From NCBI GenBank assembly GCA_900551615.1, contig URWN01000008.1:1-49976 (forward strand): DNA of 49,976 nt. Reading direction: 5' to 3'. Position numbers and translations under genes: made by a program. The stretch is from an uncultured Clostridium sp. GTDB lineage: Bacteria; Bacillota; Clostridia; TANB77; CAG-508. The first letter of the stretch is position 1. Each line of letters begins with the position of its first letter. The notes under the pieces are model-generated. The model saw only the letters and a list, made by a program, of their open reading frames with translations. It did no database searches and was not told where the DNA came from. This document shows positions 32,207 to 41,383 of the stretch, one piece after another.

Positions 32207-34222
32207 ATGCAAGATTTAATATATGGAATATGGAAAAACGATAAAGCAAAAAGAAAAGCAATTTGGGAAGATGTTATGAAAGAAACATTAGATTTTTTCG
32301 AGCGAATGACAGAATTAGGCTATGAAGATAGAATTGGACAACAAGATATGTCATATGACATTATTGAAAGCATTAGAGACAATCAAGATATTATAGTAGA
32401 GGCAAGTGTAGGTATTGGAAAATCTTATGCATATTTAATACCATTGATGTATTATTATAAAATCACAAAAAAGCCTTTTATCGTTTCTACATCCACAATT
32501 ACTTTACAAGAACAGATTCAAAAAGATATAGTAAAATTGTCAGAGATGCTTGAAATACCAATAGATATTACAATTGCAAAAGGAAAAAATAATTATTTAT
32601 GTAAAGAAAGACTATTTCATATAAGGGATAAAGCAATAAAAGAGAGATTTAATAATTTAAAAGAAAATGAAGGCTTAAATGATAGAGCAAATTTGCAAGA
32701 TATGCCTGAAGAAATATGGAATAAGATAAATATAAATGAATGTAAGTTTCAAAAGTGTTCATCTTATTATACTTGTAATTTTATAAAAAAAAGAGAAAAA
32801 ATGAAAGAGAGTAAAGGTGCTATTATTTGTAATCACGATTTACTGTTAGAAAATCAAAAAAGAAAGATAAATGAACAAAAATTATTATTATCACCAACAG
32901 AAATAATCGTTTTAGATGAAGCTCATAATTTAGAAATAAAGGCAAGAAATTCATATAAAAAGGTTTTAACATTTTCTAATGTGAGTTCTATTATAAATAA
33001 AAGTTATAGACTATTAAGCAAAGTTGGATATCCTATATATAGCAGCGAAATTTCTGAATTAAATGAAAAGATAAAAGAATTTTTTGGTATGGTAAAACAA
33101 CAAGCTGAAAAACAAATTAATATTTTAATTAAGAAGAATATTATTTTAAATAAAGAAGATATGGAAACTTGTGATATTGAATTTACAGAATCCATTGTAA
33201 ATACTAGTAAAAAAATATATGAAAAGTTGGAAAAATATAGTTCTTCTGTGCAATTATATGACAGAAGGAATAATGAAGATTCAGTTGCAGATAGTCTATT
33301 GGAAATAATTCAGTTTTATAAAGAATTATCAAATGGAAAAGATTCATCAGTTGTGTTTTGGATAGAAAAAAGGAAAAAAAATTATTTGATGGCAAGTTGT
33401 CCAAAGAATATTAATGAGAAACTAAGAAACATTCTATTTAATGACAAAGAAACAGTCAAGATACTAACTTCTGCTACTTTAAATACAAGTATAGATAAAA
33501 ATGAATATTATGATTATTTTATGAAAACTATAGGTTTAAGGAAAAGTCAGAAATTATTTATTAGTGAGCCAAAAGAAAGTCCCTTTGATATAGAAAATAA
33601 TACATTGTTATATTATTCAAATGATATAGCACATCCACAAAAAGAACACAATAAGTATATAGAGGATATTACAAATAGAATTGTTGATTTAATATCAATA
33701 ACAGAAGGAAAAACATTAATTTTATTTACTGCAAAAGCAGACATGAAAATTGTATATGATAAATTAAAAAACAAGAAATTACCATACAAATTAATAATTC
33801 AAAATGAGGGTTCTTCACAAATAAAAACAAAAGAAGATTTCAAAGAAGATATAAACTCGGTGTTGTTAAGTACAGGAACATTTTGGGAAGGAATAGATAT
33901 ACAAGGTAATTCTTTATCAAGCGTCATAATTGTAAGATTACCATTTCCGATTTTAGATCCAGTTATAAAGTATAAAAGTTCTTTAGTAAAAGACCCTATG
34001 AGTGTTTATTTACCAGAAATGATTATAAAACTAAAACAAGGAGTTGGAAGATTAATTAGATGCAATACAGATAAAGGAATTATTGCAATATTAGATTCGA
34101 GAATAGGAGATTCTTCAAAATCATCATATAAAGAGCAAGTATTTGATTGTATAAAATCAGTTAATAAAACTACGGATTTAGAATGTGTTAAAAAATTTGT
34201 AAAAGAAAAAGAAATAATATAA
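32207..34222 (+). CDS. dinG: DinG/XPD-family iron-sulfur DNA helicase
   Basis: This superfamily 2 helicase unwinds DNA with 5' to 3' polarity and resolves damaged or structured substrates. Walker A is VGIGKS (68-73) in EASVGIGKSYAYLIP. Cys132, Cys179, Cys184 and Cys190 form the [4Fe-4S] site. The DEAH box is in VLDEAHNLE, and LLSTGTFWEGIDIQG with IIKLKQGVGRLIR supplies the later motifs. Walker A has V-G-I-G-K-S rather than the usual T-G-T-G-K-T, a small change. The 671-residue length is normal without the extra exonuclease domain. AGAAAGGAA precedes the ATG. Regulation with the Bro/DinD-like gene suggests a shared response, perhaps to DNA damage, but no classical LexA box is visible. Confidence 0.9.
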   Translation: MQDLIYGIWKNDKAKRKAIWEDVMKETLDFFERMTELGYEDRIGQQDMSYDIIESIRDNQDIIVEASVGIGKSYAYLIPLMYYYKITKKPFIVSTSTITLQEQIQKDIVKLSEMLEIPIDITIAKGKNNYLCKERLFHIRDKAIKERFNNLKENEGLNDRANLQDMPEEIWNKININECKFQKCSSYYTCNFIKKREKMKESKGAIICNHDLLLENQKRKINEQKLLLSPTEIIVLDEAHNLEIKARNSYKKVLTFSNVSSIINKSYRLLSKVGYPIYSSEISELNEKIKEFFGMVKQQAEKQINILIKKNIILNKEDMETCDIEFTESIVNTSKKIYEKLEKYSSSVQLYDRRNNEDSVADSLLEIIQFYKELSNGKDSSVVFWIEKRKKNYLMASCPKNINEKLRNILFNDKETVKILTSATLNTSIDKNEYYDYFMKTIGLRKSQKLFISEPKESPFDIENNTLLYYSNDIAHPQKEHNKYIEDITNRIVDLISITEGKTLILFTAKADMKIVYDKLKNKKLPYKLIIQNEGSSQIKTKEDFKEDINSVLLSTGTFWEGIDIQGNSLSSVIIVRLPFPILDPVIKYKSSLVKDPMSVYLPEMIIKLKQGVGRLIRCNTDKGIIAILDSRIGDSSKSSYKEQVFDCIKSVNKTTDLECVKKFVKEKEII

Positions 34223-34650
34223 AATTATTCTAGCATGTTTTACGAGATTATATTAAGGTTAAATGTATGTGATATTGAACAAACCTAACTTGATTTCAAA
34301 GATACATTATTTTTTCATTAAAACGTTGCTAAAGAACATAAGATGTATTTTTAAAGGCAGGAAAGAGATACAGAGTGTATCTCATAAACACATAGAAAAA
34401 CAAGTTTTCTAGTTCTCTGTAAAAGATAAAAAAATACAGAAAAAGTACAGAATTATAAAAAGATAATAAAATATTTGATATAACTGAGATGTAATAGAAA
34501 ATAATTTATATATGAATAAATGAAATACATTGTTAGTATTCTAAAATACATTTGATGTATCAGAAATACACATAGTATATTTTATAAATGATATAAAATT
34601 ATTATTTATGTTCAAAACATAAATTTCAAAATTGTTTCAAAAAACATTCA
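34223..34650. other. Gene-free gap with palindromes, likely edge of a mobile module
   Basis: No credible gene lies here. It holds a 19-bp perfect palindrome GAGATACAGAGTGTATCTC (34365-34383), a 15-bp one ATACATTTGATGTAT (34546-34560) and scattered GATACA or TGTAT half sites near 34301, 34342, 34490 and 34525. Such arrays suit binding sites for a DNA-binding protein, for example the ParB-like protein next door, or a replication or transfer origin. Confidence 0.5.
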
Positions 34651-34679
34651 TTGACGTATAAAAAACATGATGATATTAT
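34651..34679 (+). promoter_or_regulatory. Promoter of the ParB-like gene
   Basis: TTGACG (34651-34656), a 17-base spacer and TATTAT (34674-34679). The transcript would start near 34686 and run directly into the hairpin at 34710. Confidence 0.6.
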
Positions 34680-34709
34680 CTTAATATGAAAAATTGAAAG
34701 CAGGAAATT

Positions 34710-34736
34710 AAGTTAGAGAAAATCTAACTTTTTTTC
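34710..34736 (+). terminator. Leader hairpin with T tract, possible attenuator
   Basis: AAGTTAG (34710-34716) pairs with CTAACTT (34724-34730), followed by TTTTT. It lies between the promoter and the gene start at 34779, so it could make expression conditional. Confidence 0.5.
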
Positions 34737-34778
34737 TTGCCTTTTATTTTTCAAATAAATTAAATGGAGGTTTTTATT

Positions 34779-35504
34779 ATGCCAGAAAGAAATCAATTAC
34801 TAATAAACTATTACAAGAAAGAAGAAATGAAAAAAGTTAAAGAAATGATGAGAGAAAAACTTGAAGTAGGAGAAATTTTAGAAAATATTAATATGGAGTG
34901 GATTAGCAAAGAAGAAGTTTTAGATATAATAGGAGAAGATTATGAGCCAGTTATAAAAGAAAGTAAGGTAGCAGATAAAGATAAAAACGAAAATATACTT
35001 AATACATCTAGTGTAACACAAAATACACCAATGGAAATAGCAAGAAAATATAAAAAATATTTTGAAGAATATAACCAAAATAGAAAAGAAATTTGTAAGG
35101 ACAAAAATATTAGTAACGGAACATTTCAAAAATATCTAAGATTAAATTATTTAATACCAGAATTACAAGAACTTGTAAATAATAAAGAACTAGGAATAAA
35201 TCCAGCAGAACATATAAGTTTTTTAGATGAGGAAAATCAAATGAGGATAGCAGAAATAATCCGAAATTATAATTATAAAATTACCAACAATATAGCTCAA
35301 AAAACAAAGAGAGATTTTAGAAAAAGTAACAAATTAGGCAAAAACTATATTTTAAGTAAAGAAAAAATAGAAAACTACAAGAATGAAAAAAGTCTAAAAA
35401 TAATTTTCACACAAGAAGAAATAGACAAGTATTTTCTAAGACTACCAAATAGAGAAGTAAAAGAATACATTATAAGTATTTTAGAAAATATACAAAATGT
35501 ATGA
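34779..35504 (+). CDS. ParB/KorB-like HTH protein of a recombinase module
   Basis: The 241-residue protein lacks the N-terminal ParB nuclease fold but has a ParB/KorB-like helix-turn-helix region at about 110-175: NISNGTFQKYLRLNYLIPEL, then LVNNKELGINPAEHISFL and EENQMRIAEII. It should bind DNA at a specific site, perhaps the palindromes in the gap upstream. ATGGAGG at 34764-34770 sets the start at 34779; the in-frame ATG at 34764 would lie on the ribosome site itself. It sits 10 bases before the SHOCT-like gene and upstream of the serine recombinase, an order typical of Clostridia mobile elements. Confidence 0.7.
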   Translation: MPERNQLLINYYKKEEMKKVKEMMREKLEVGEILENINMEWISKEEVLDIIGEDYEPVIKESKVADKDKNENILNTSSVTQNTPMEIARKYKKYFEEYNQNRKEICKDKNISNGTFQKYLRLNYLIPELQELVNNKELGINPAEHISFLDEENQMRIAEIIRNYNYKITNNIAQKTKRDFRKSNKLGKNYILSKEKIENYKNEKSLKIIFTQEEIDKYFLRLPNREVKEYIISILENIQNV

Positions 35505-35514
35505 GGTATAGCCT

Positions 35515-35703
35515 ATGGAAAATACAGAGAAACAAAAGATAGATATTAAATTGATACAAGAAAAGATAGATACTAATTTACTAAATGGAAGTATCGAAAT
35601 AACACTTTTAAATAGAATATACAAAAACAAGTTAATAGATGAAAAAATATACAAACAAGCAAAAGAGAACATTATAAAGGAATATAAACTAGAAAAAATA
35701 TGA
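35515..35703 (+). CDS. Small SHOCT-like protein upstream of the recombinase
   Basis: This 62-residue acidic-basic protein has a C-terminal helix-turn-helix pair, LLNRIYKNKLIDEKIYKQAKEN, that resembles the SHOCT module of small oligomerising or DNA-binding proteins. Similar genes often precede large serine recombinases and could act as excision directionality factors, though that is inference. TGAGGT lies eight bases before the ATG. Confidence 0.6.
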   Translation: MENTEKQKIDIKLIQEKIDTNLLNGSIEITLLNRIYKNKLIDEKIYKQAKENIIKEYKLEKI

Positions 35704-35769
35704 GATTGATTTTAAATTCTAAATAGTATATAATCCAAACAGGGTTCTCTCTAACAGAATGGAGGATTA

Positions 35770-37479
35770 ATGGAAGTTCAAGTTATAGAGAAAATACAAG
35801 GAAGAATAGATAGAGCTACAGGGTTGCAAATAAATCGAAAGCTAAAAGTAGCAGCATATGCAAGAGTAAGCACAGATTCAGAAGACCAATTAAACAGTTT
35901 TGAATCACAAGTAAAATACTATAATGAAAAAATATCAAAAAATATAGAATGGTCTTTTGTGGAAGTATATGCAGATGAATCAATATCAGGAACACAAGAT
36001 TACAAACGAAGTAATTTTATGAGAATGATACAAGATAGTATGAATGGAAAAATTGATTTAATACTAACAAAATCCATATCAAGATTTGCAAGAAACACAT
36101 TAGATACTTTAAAATATGTAAGAATGCTAAAAGAGAAAAATGTAGCAATTCTATTTGAAGAAGAAAATATTAATACTCTAGAAATGGCAGGGGAATTACT
36201 ATTAACAATATTGAGTTCAGTAGCACAACAAGAAAGTGAAACAATATCATCACATGTGAAATTAGGATTAAAGATGAAACAACAAAGAGGAGAACTAATT
36301 GGATATAATGGTTGTTTGGGTTATACTTATGACAAAGAAAACAAAAGTATATCTATTAATCAAGAAGAAGCAGAAATAGTAAAATATATTTTTAATAGAT
36401 ATGCACAAGGTATGGGGTCGAGTATAATTGCAAGAGAACTAACAAACATGAAATATTTAACACCAAAGGGACTAACAAGATGGAGTGATTCGACAGTTAG
36501 AAGAATATTAAAAAATGAAAAATACAAAGGAGATGTCTTGCAAGGAAAAACATATACAACAGACCCTATAACACATAAACGAGTAATCAATATGGGAGAA
36601 GAAAATCAATATTACATAAAAGACCATCATCAAGCAATAATTGAACCAGAGTTATTTGAAAAGGTACAGCATATTTTAGAGAAGAGAGCAGGAGTAAGAG
36701 GAAAAGGAAAGATAAAAGCAAATTATAGTAGAAAATATCCATTTAGTAGTAGAATTTATTGTGGATTTTGTGGAACTATTTTAACAAGAAGAAATTGGAA
36801 TTCAGGAACAAAGAATCAAACAGCAGTATGGCATTGTATGAAATTTGTTAAAAAAGGAAAACAAGAATGCCCTAAATGCAAGGCAATAAGAGAAAGTATT
36901 ATTGAAAAATGCTTTATAGAAGTATATCAAATATTATGCAATGACAAAGGAGATATTATAAATAAATTCATATTAAGGATGAATAATATAATAACTCAGA
37001 ACTCAACAGAAAAGTTAATAAAAAATATAGAAACAGAAAAAGAAAATCTTAAATCTAAAATAAATAAATTAATTGATTTAAGTATAGAAAATGCCATAGA
37101 TAGAGAAACATTTTTAGAGAGAAAAGAAAAAATACAAAATAAAATCAATCAGTTAAATACTGAGCAAGAAAAATTAATTTTAGAAGAAGAAAATAAACAA
37201 AGTAAAGAGCTTAGTTTAAACAAATTAAAGAAATATCTTGAAAACGGGAAAATAATAACAGAATTTGATAAAGATGCTTTTGAAATTTTAGTAAAACAAG
37301 TTATAGTTGGTGGATATGATGAAAAAAACAATTCAGATCCAAAATCAATAACTTTTGTATTAAGAAACGAAAGTAATATAAATTATAAAGATTATCTACA
37401 GGTAAGCAACGAAGAAAATAAAAACAATCTACAGATAAACAGCGACACATGTGGAGTGCGTATGTGTTCTAAATCTTAA
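35770..37479 (+). CDS. Large serine recombinase
   Basis: This site-specific integrase of 569 residues catalyses insertion and excision of a mobile element. The resolvase domain has the catalytic Ser34 in YARVSTDSEDQ and SISRFARN. A recombinase domain follows with RRILKNEKYKGDVLQGKTY, then a zinc beta ribbon (YCGFCG, WHCMKF, ECPKC), then a long coiled coil of about 410-480 with alternating Lys and Glu. The end TCGVRMCSKS is unusual and may lie close to an attachment site. GAATGGAGGA precedes the ATG. No phage structural or conjugation genes are visible, so the module may be a remnant or very short element. Confidence 0.92.
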   Translation: MEVQVIEKIQGRIDRATGLQINRKLKVAAYARVSTDSEDQLNSFESQVKYYNEKISKNIEWSFVEVYADESISGTQDYKRSNFMRMIQDSMNGKIDLILTKSISRFARNTLDTLKYVRMLKEKNVAILFEEENINTLEMAGELLLTILSSVAQQESETISSHVKLGLKMKQQRGELIGYNGCLGYTYDKENKSISINQEEAEIVKYIFNRYAQGMGSSIIARELTNMKYLTPKGLTRWSDSTVRRILKNEKYKGDVLQGKTYTTDPITHKRVINMGEENQYYIKDHHQAIIEPELFEKVQHILEKRAGVRGKGKIKANYSRKYPFSSRIYCGFCGTILTRRNWNSGTKNQTAVWHCMKFVKKGKQECPKCKAIRESIIEKCFIEVYQILCNDKGDIINKFILRMNNIITQNSTEKLIKNIETEKENLKSKINKLIDLSIENAIDRETFLERKEKIQNKINQLNTEQEKLILEEENKQSKELSLNKLKKYLENGKIITEFDKDAFEILVKQVIVGGYDEKNNSDPKSITFVLRNESNINYKDYLQVSNEENKNNLQINSDTCGVRMCSKS

Positions 37480-37545
37480 ATAAAATACCATGTTAAAATA
37501 ACTAAAATCAAGTTAAGAGATAAAAAGATTGGAGAAAATAAAAAA

Positions 37546-38085
37546 ATGATATACAATTTTACATTAGGTACAATATGTTCACTAATATGCGCAATATTAA
37601 TAGCATGGTCTACTTTTAGCAAAAACAAAAAAGATATGGCAAAAATCCAAATATTTAATCCTATATTTGGAGCATTATCAAATTTCTTTCTATGTTCATA
37701 CTCAGCTGTAGTAACAAACGTAGTAAATGTTATAAGAAACTATTTGACATATAAAGAAAAAATAAACAACAAAATAACAATTTTGTTTATAATATTTTAC
37801 ATATTATTTGGACTAGCATTTAACACTAAGGGATGGATAGGAATTTTTCCGATATTAGCATCATCTAGTTATGCAATATTTTGCTTAAAAAGTAATAATG
37901 CACAAATTTTAAGATATGGATTAGTTTTAAATCAAATATTATGGTTTTTACACGATATGTTTGTAAAAGCATATCCATCTATGACAGTAGAAATTTTAAT
38001 ATCAATTATTACTATTTATAATATTATAAATAGTACAAAGATAAATAAAAAGAAGAATAATTATAAAAGATTCAACATTAACTAG
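37546..38085 (+). CDS. YgjV-family inner-membrane protein, 3' end replaced by duplicated DNA
   Basis: The 179-residue polytopic protein has about five hydrophobic segments and the family pattern of YgjV (LAWSTFSKNKKDM, then IFNPIFGALSN, SAVVTNVVNVIRNY). The role is unknown. GATTGGAG precedes the ATG. Its final codons (KRFNIN and stop) lie within a segment copied from the C45 gene 3 kb downstream: GATTCAACATTAACTAGATT at 38069 matches 41063 but is read in a different frame. So the natural C-terminus has been lost and replaced by a chance stop. The missing tail was probably short. Confidence 0.78.
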   Translation: MIYNFTLGTICSLICAILIAWSTFSKNKKDMAKIQIFNPIFGALSNFFLCSYSAVVTNVVNVIRNYLTYKEKINNKITILFIIFYILFGLAFNTKGWIGIFPILASSSYAIFCLKSNNAQILRYGLVLNQILWFLHDMFVKAYPSMTVEILISIITIYNIINSTKINKKKNNYKRFNIN

Positions 38086-38275
38086 ATTAGATGTAGGAAA
38101 TAAAATATTAAATAAGATAAATAATATCCTATTGTAGTAACATTTTTATTTGAAAGTAAAACCAAAGAAATTCAAATATATAGTTATTATGATGGGAAAT
38201 CTTTTCATTAAATATGGAATAGGATATTGTAAATAGACATAAGGAAACAAAGGGACTGTTAAAAAATAATAGATA
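38066..38275 (+). pseudogene. Degenerate partial copy of the 3' end of the C45 gene
   Basis: The segment matches 41060-41345, that is, the last part of the C45 gene plus about 40 bases past its stop, with roughly 90 percent identity by eye. A 94-bp block (41108-41202) is missing from this copy, and both deletion edges in the intact gene carry AAGATAAATA, which points to deletion between short direct repeats. The frame is broken, so nothing is encoded. A tail reading ITKEDFVSFERK follows at about 38290-38368 but is not identified. Downstream 38369-38491 contains only the promoter region of the dehydrogenase gene. Confidence 0.85.
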
Positions 38276-38491
38276 AGTATATATTCTATTACTAAAGAAG
38301 ATTTTGTTAGTTTTGAGAGAAAAGACAAAAATAAGATAAAAAGAGTAGAAATAATAAAATTAAAGTAACGACAGAATTTAACCTAGTGTGGGGAGCAGTA
38401 TAAATTTAATAAAATTGTTTAGATGTAAAACTTAATAATTATATAGAATAAATCTGATATAATAATAGAATATAAAAAAGGAGGATGAAAG

Positions 38492-39454
38492 ATGTTAAAA
38501 GCATGTAGTATATCCAGAAATATAAATAGACAAGCAGTTCAAATTTTAAGACAAAGAGATATAAGTGTAGATGTATGGAGTGGCGAGAAATCTCCAAGCA
38601 AAGAAGAATTGCAAGAATTATTAAGAATATATGATATTTTAATTATAGGAGTAAAAGAAAAAATAACAAAAGATATGATTAGTAATATAAAGAGTAGAAA
38701 AATTATTGGTACATTATCAATAGGTTTAAATCACATAGAAAAAGAATGCTTTGAGTCAGACTATGTTGATATTGTTAATTGCCCAACTGCTAATGTAACA
38801 TCAGTTGCGGAGCATATTTTCGCTTTAATATTAGATTTAAGCAAAAGAATACAAGAAGCTAATGATTTAGTTATAGAAGGAAAAGGAGATAAGAGATTCT
38901 TAAGAAGTAAACCTAGTGATATATGCGGAAAGACAATAGGACTGATAGGCGCAGGAAATATATCTAGCAAAGTAGTTGATATAGCAAATATATTCCAAAT
39001 GCCAATTTTATGTTATACTGCTCACCCAGGTAATCATGAGGACTTAATAAAAAAGGGAGTAAAATTTGTAAGCCTTGATGAAGTTTTACAATGTTCGGAT
39101 ATTGTAAATGTAAGTGTACCATTAACCGAACAGACTAAAAATTTAATATCTAGAGAAAAAGTAGATTTATTAAAAGAAAATGCCATATTTATAAATACTT
39201 CAAGAGGAGAAGTAACAGATGTACAAGCATTAGTTGAATTAGCTGATAGAAATCCAAATTTCTATCTAGGATTAGATATTGACATAGAGCAAAATGAAGA
39301 ATTATTATCTAGAAAAAGAAGCAATATTATCACAACACCACATATTGCCGGTTGTACAGATGAAGCTATACAAAGAACTTATATAGAATGTGCGGAAAAC
39401 ATAGTTAAAGTATTAGAAAGAAGAAAAGAGGAGAAAGATATAGAAGGAAGATAG
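38492..39454 (+). CDS. D-isomer 2-hydroxyacid dehydrogenase family protein
   Basis: This NAD-dependent oxidoreductase of 320 residues has the Rossmann loop GLIGAGNIS near 150-158. The substrate-binding Arg238 is in INTSRGEVTD, and the catalytic His284 in TPHIAGCTDEA. The usual catalytic Glu lies in a region reading LDIDIEQNEE, so its exact position is unclear. The third Gly of the dinucleotide fold is replaced by Ser. Substrate could be D-lactate, glycerate, phosphoglycerate or another 2-hydroxyacid. AAGGAGGATG precedes the ATG and an intrinsic terminator follows, so it is a single-gene unit. Confidence 0.88.
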   Translation: MLKACSISRNINRQAVQILRQRDISVDVWSGEKSPSKEELQELLRIYDILIIGVKEKITKDMISNIKSRKIIGTLSIGLNHIEKECFESDYVDIVNCPTANVTSVAEHIFALILDLSKRIQEANDLVIEGKGDKRFLRSKPSDICGKTIGLIGAGNISSKVVDIANIFQMPILCYTAHPGNHEDLIKKGVKFVSLDEVLQCSDIVNVSVPLTEQTKNLISREKVDLLKENAIFINTSRGEVTDVQALVELADRNPNFYLGLDIDIEQNEELLSRKRSNIITTPHIAGCTDEAIQRTYIECAENIVKVLERRKEEKDIEGR

Positions 39455-39470
39455 GAAAAATAAATGAAAT

Positions 39471-39503
39471 GACAGGAAACTTAATTGCAGTTCCTGTCCT
39501 TTT
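39471..39503 (+). terminator. Intrinsic terminator after the hydroxyacid dehydrogenase
   Basis: GACAGGA (39471-39477), continued by AACT, pairs with AGT then TCCTGTC (39492-39498), followed by CTTTT. Confidence 0.8.
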
Positions 39504-39672
39504 GTGATATAAAGTGGTCAACCACAATTTCAATCTTTATAATCTGTTCCCATCCTGCTTGTTTGAACATGTATTCAGATTCTTGAAATAACCCGGATTG
39601 CCAAAGAAGGATTGAAAGATTTTGAAATATATGTTATAGTAACCATAAATAAATATTTTGAGGAGAAAAATA

Positions 39673-40284
39673 GTGAATATAGGAATTGATATAGATAATA
39701 CAATAACAGAAGTTCAAAATAAATTAAACAAAGCAGCATATGATTATGCGATTAAGCTAGGTAAGAATATAGAAAATGCTGATAATCCTCTTGAAGATAT
39801 AAAAAATAATAAAGACACATATAAGAAAAAATTTCAATTCTCTTATGATGAACTTAAATATTTTTTAAAGAACATTCAAGAAGAAATTACTAATAAAGCA
39901 ACGCCAAGAGAAAATGCAGTAGAAGTAATTAATAGATTAAAAAAAGAAGGTCATAAAATATATATAATAACAGCAAGGGATAGTGAATTTCATGATAATC
40001 CATATCTTTTAAGTAAAAATTGGTTAGATAAAAACAATATAGAATATGACCAGATTATAGTAAATGCAAGAGAAAAAGGAATAGTATGCAAAAATGAAAA
40101 TATAGATTTATTTATAGATGACCAGTTGAATAATTGTTTAGATGCTTTAAAAGAAGGTATTAAAGTAATAAGGATTAGTAATGAAATTTGCAATAATAAA
40201 GACATAGTAGACTTAAATAGCTGGACCCAAATATATAAATATATAGGAGAATTAAACAAAAAAATGAAAAAAATAATAACTTAA
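39673..40284 (+). CDS. 5'-nucleotidase-like HAD phosphatase
   Basis: The 203-residue protein has the nucleophile motif IGIDIDNTI with Asp6 and Asp8, IITARDSEF for the Thr/Ser motif and LFIDDQLNNC for the Mg2+ acids. This is the layout of 5'(3')-deoxyribonucleotidases and related NT5C-like enzymes. GTG at 39673 with TGAGGAGAAA upstream is the start; a TTG at 39658 would lie upstream of the ribosome site. A second enzyme of this type lies at 43961. The 20-base gap to the C45 gene suggests one transcript. Confidence 0.8.
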   Translation: MNIGIDIDNTITEVQNKLNKAAYDYAIKLGKNIENADNPLEDIKNNKDTYKKKFQFSYDELKYFLKNIQEEITNKATPRENAVEVINRLKKEGHKIYIITARDSEFHDNPYLLSKNWLDKNNIEYDQIIVNAREKGIVCKNENIDLFIDDQLNNCLDALKEGIKVIRISNEICNNKDIVDLNSWTQIYKYIGELNKKMKKIIT

Positions 40285-40303
40285 TTGGGAAAGGAAAATA
40301 AAA

Positions 40304-41308
40304 ATGAGAGATTTGAAGATAGCAAATATAAATGGAAAAGAATATGAGTTAGGAAGACAATTTTCACAATTATTTACTAATACAATAAAAAATGATTTTA
40401 CATATTTTAAAGAGCTACTAAAAGACGAAAATATTAGAAAAAATTTAGAAAAAGTAAAAGAAAAATTAGAAATCAAATATCCTAGTTATTTAGCCGAAAC
40501 ATATGGAAGAGCTGATGGATTTAATATTAACAGAGATGAATATCTATTAAATATTTGTTTTGAAACATATTCTTCAAGAGAGTCATGCACGGACGTTGTT
40601 GTAAAAATAGATGATACACATATAGTATCAGGACATAATGAAGATTTATCAGAAAATTTAGATGAAATGGCTTTAGTAAAATATAACAATAACAATGGAT
40701 ATTTTTATGAACTTTCAACCTATAACTGCCCACAAGGTACTACATTTGGTTGGAATAATAAAGGAATAGTATATAGTGTTAATACAGTAAGAATAAATAA
40801 AAACAATGAAACTGGTATACCTGTATGGTTTATTCTAAGAGATATTGTACAATGTGGTAGTATAGAAGAGGTAATTGAAAAAATTAATGTAAAGGATTGT
40901 GCTTCAGCATTTAGTTTAAATATTATAGATAGTAACAAAAATAGAGCATATTCAATAGAAAAAGCTTTAGACAAATTTGATGTTTTAGAAATTAAAGAAA
41001 AATATATACATACAAATCATATTATTCATCCAAATATGAATGACAATATATGCATAAAAACAGATTCAACATTAACTAGATTAGATATAGGAAATAAATT
41101 ATTAAATAAGATAAATATTAAAAAAACTAGTATAAAAGACGTAAAAAATATTTTACAATTCAATAAGAGTAAAAATGAGTATATATATAGAAAAATTAAC
41201 GAAGATAAATATCCTACTGTAGCAACATTTTTATTTGACAGTAAAACCAAAAAAATTCAAATATATAGTTATTATGATGGAAAATCTTTTCAATTAAATA
41301 TGGAATAG
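40304..41308 (+). CDS. C45-family Ntn-hydrolase (acyl-CoA:6-APA acyltransferase-like)
   Basis: The 334-residue protein is an N-terminal-nucleophile hydrolase of peptidase family C45, whose members cleave or transfer amide-linked acyl groups (penicillin acyltransferase, choloylglycine-hydrolase relatives). The likely nucleophile Cys95 is in RESCTDVVV, followed by SGHNEDLSENLDEMA. In this family, self-cleavage before the Cys would free its amino group. There is no signal peptide, so it acts in the cytoplasm. AAAGGAAAA precedes the ATG. A broken copy of its 3' end lies at 38066-38275. Substrate is unknown. Confidence 0.82.
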   Translation: MRDLKIANINGKEYELGRQFSQLFTNTIKNDFTYFKELLKDENIRKNLEKVKEKLEIKYPSYLAETYGRADGFNINRDEYLLNICFETYSSRESCTDVVVKIDDTHIVSGHNEDLSENLDEMALVKYNNNNGYFYELSTYNCPQGTTFGWNNKGIVYSVNTVRINKNNETGIPVWFILRDIVQCGSIEEVIEKINVKDCASAFSLNIIDSNKNRAYSIEKALDKFDVLEIKEKYIHTNHIIHPNMNDNICIKTDSTLTRLDIGNKLLNKINIKKTSIKDVKNILQFNKSKNEYIYRKINEDKYPTVATFLFDSKTKKIQIYSYYDGKSFQLNME

Positions 41309-41383
41309 GATATTGTAAATATACATAAGGAAACAAAGCTACAGTTTGAAAAAATAAAGAATAAAACAGATAGAGGTAGTAAA

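Noticed and set aside
38290..38368. Small gene ending KRVEIIKLK after the C45 copy
   Set aside because: There is no start codon with ribosome site and no recognisable family; it is more likely part of the same scrambled segment.
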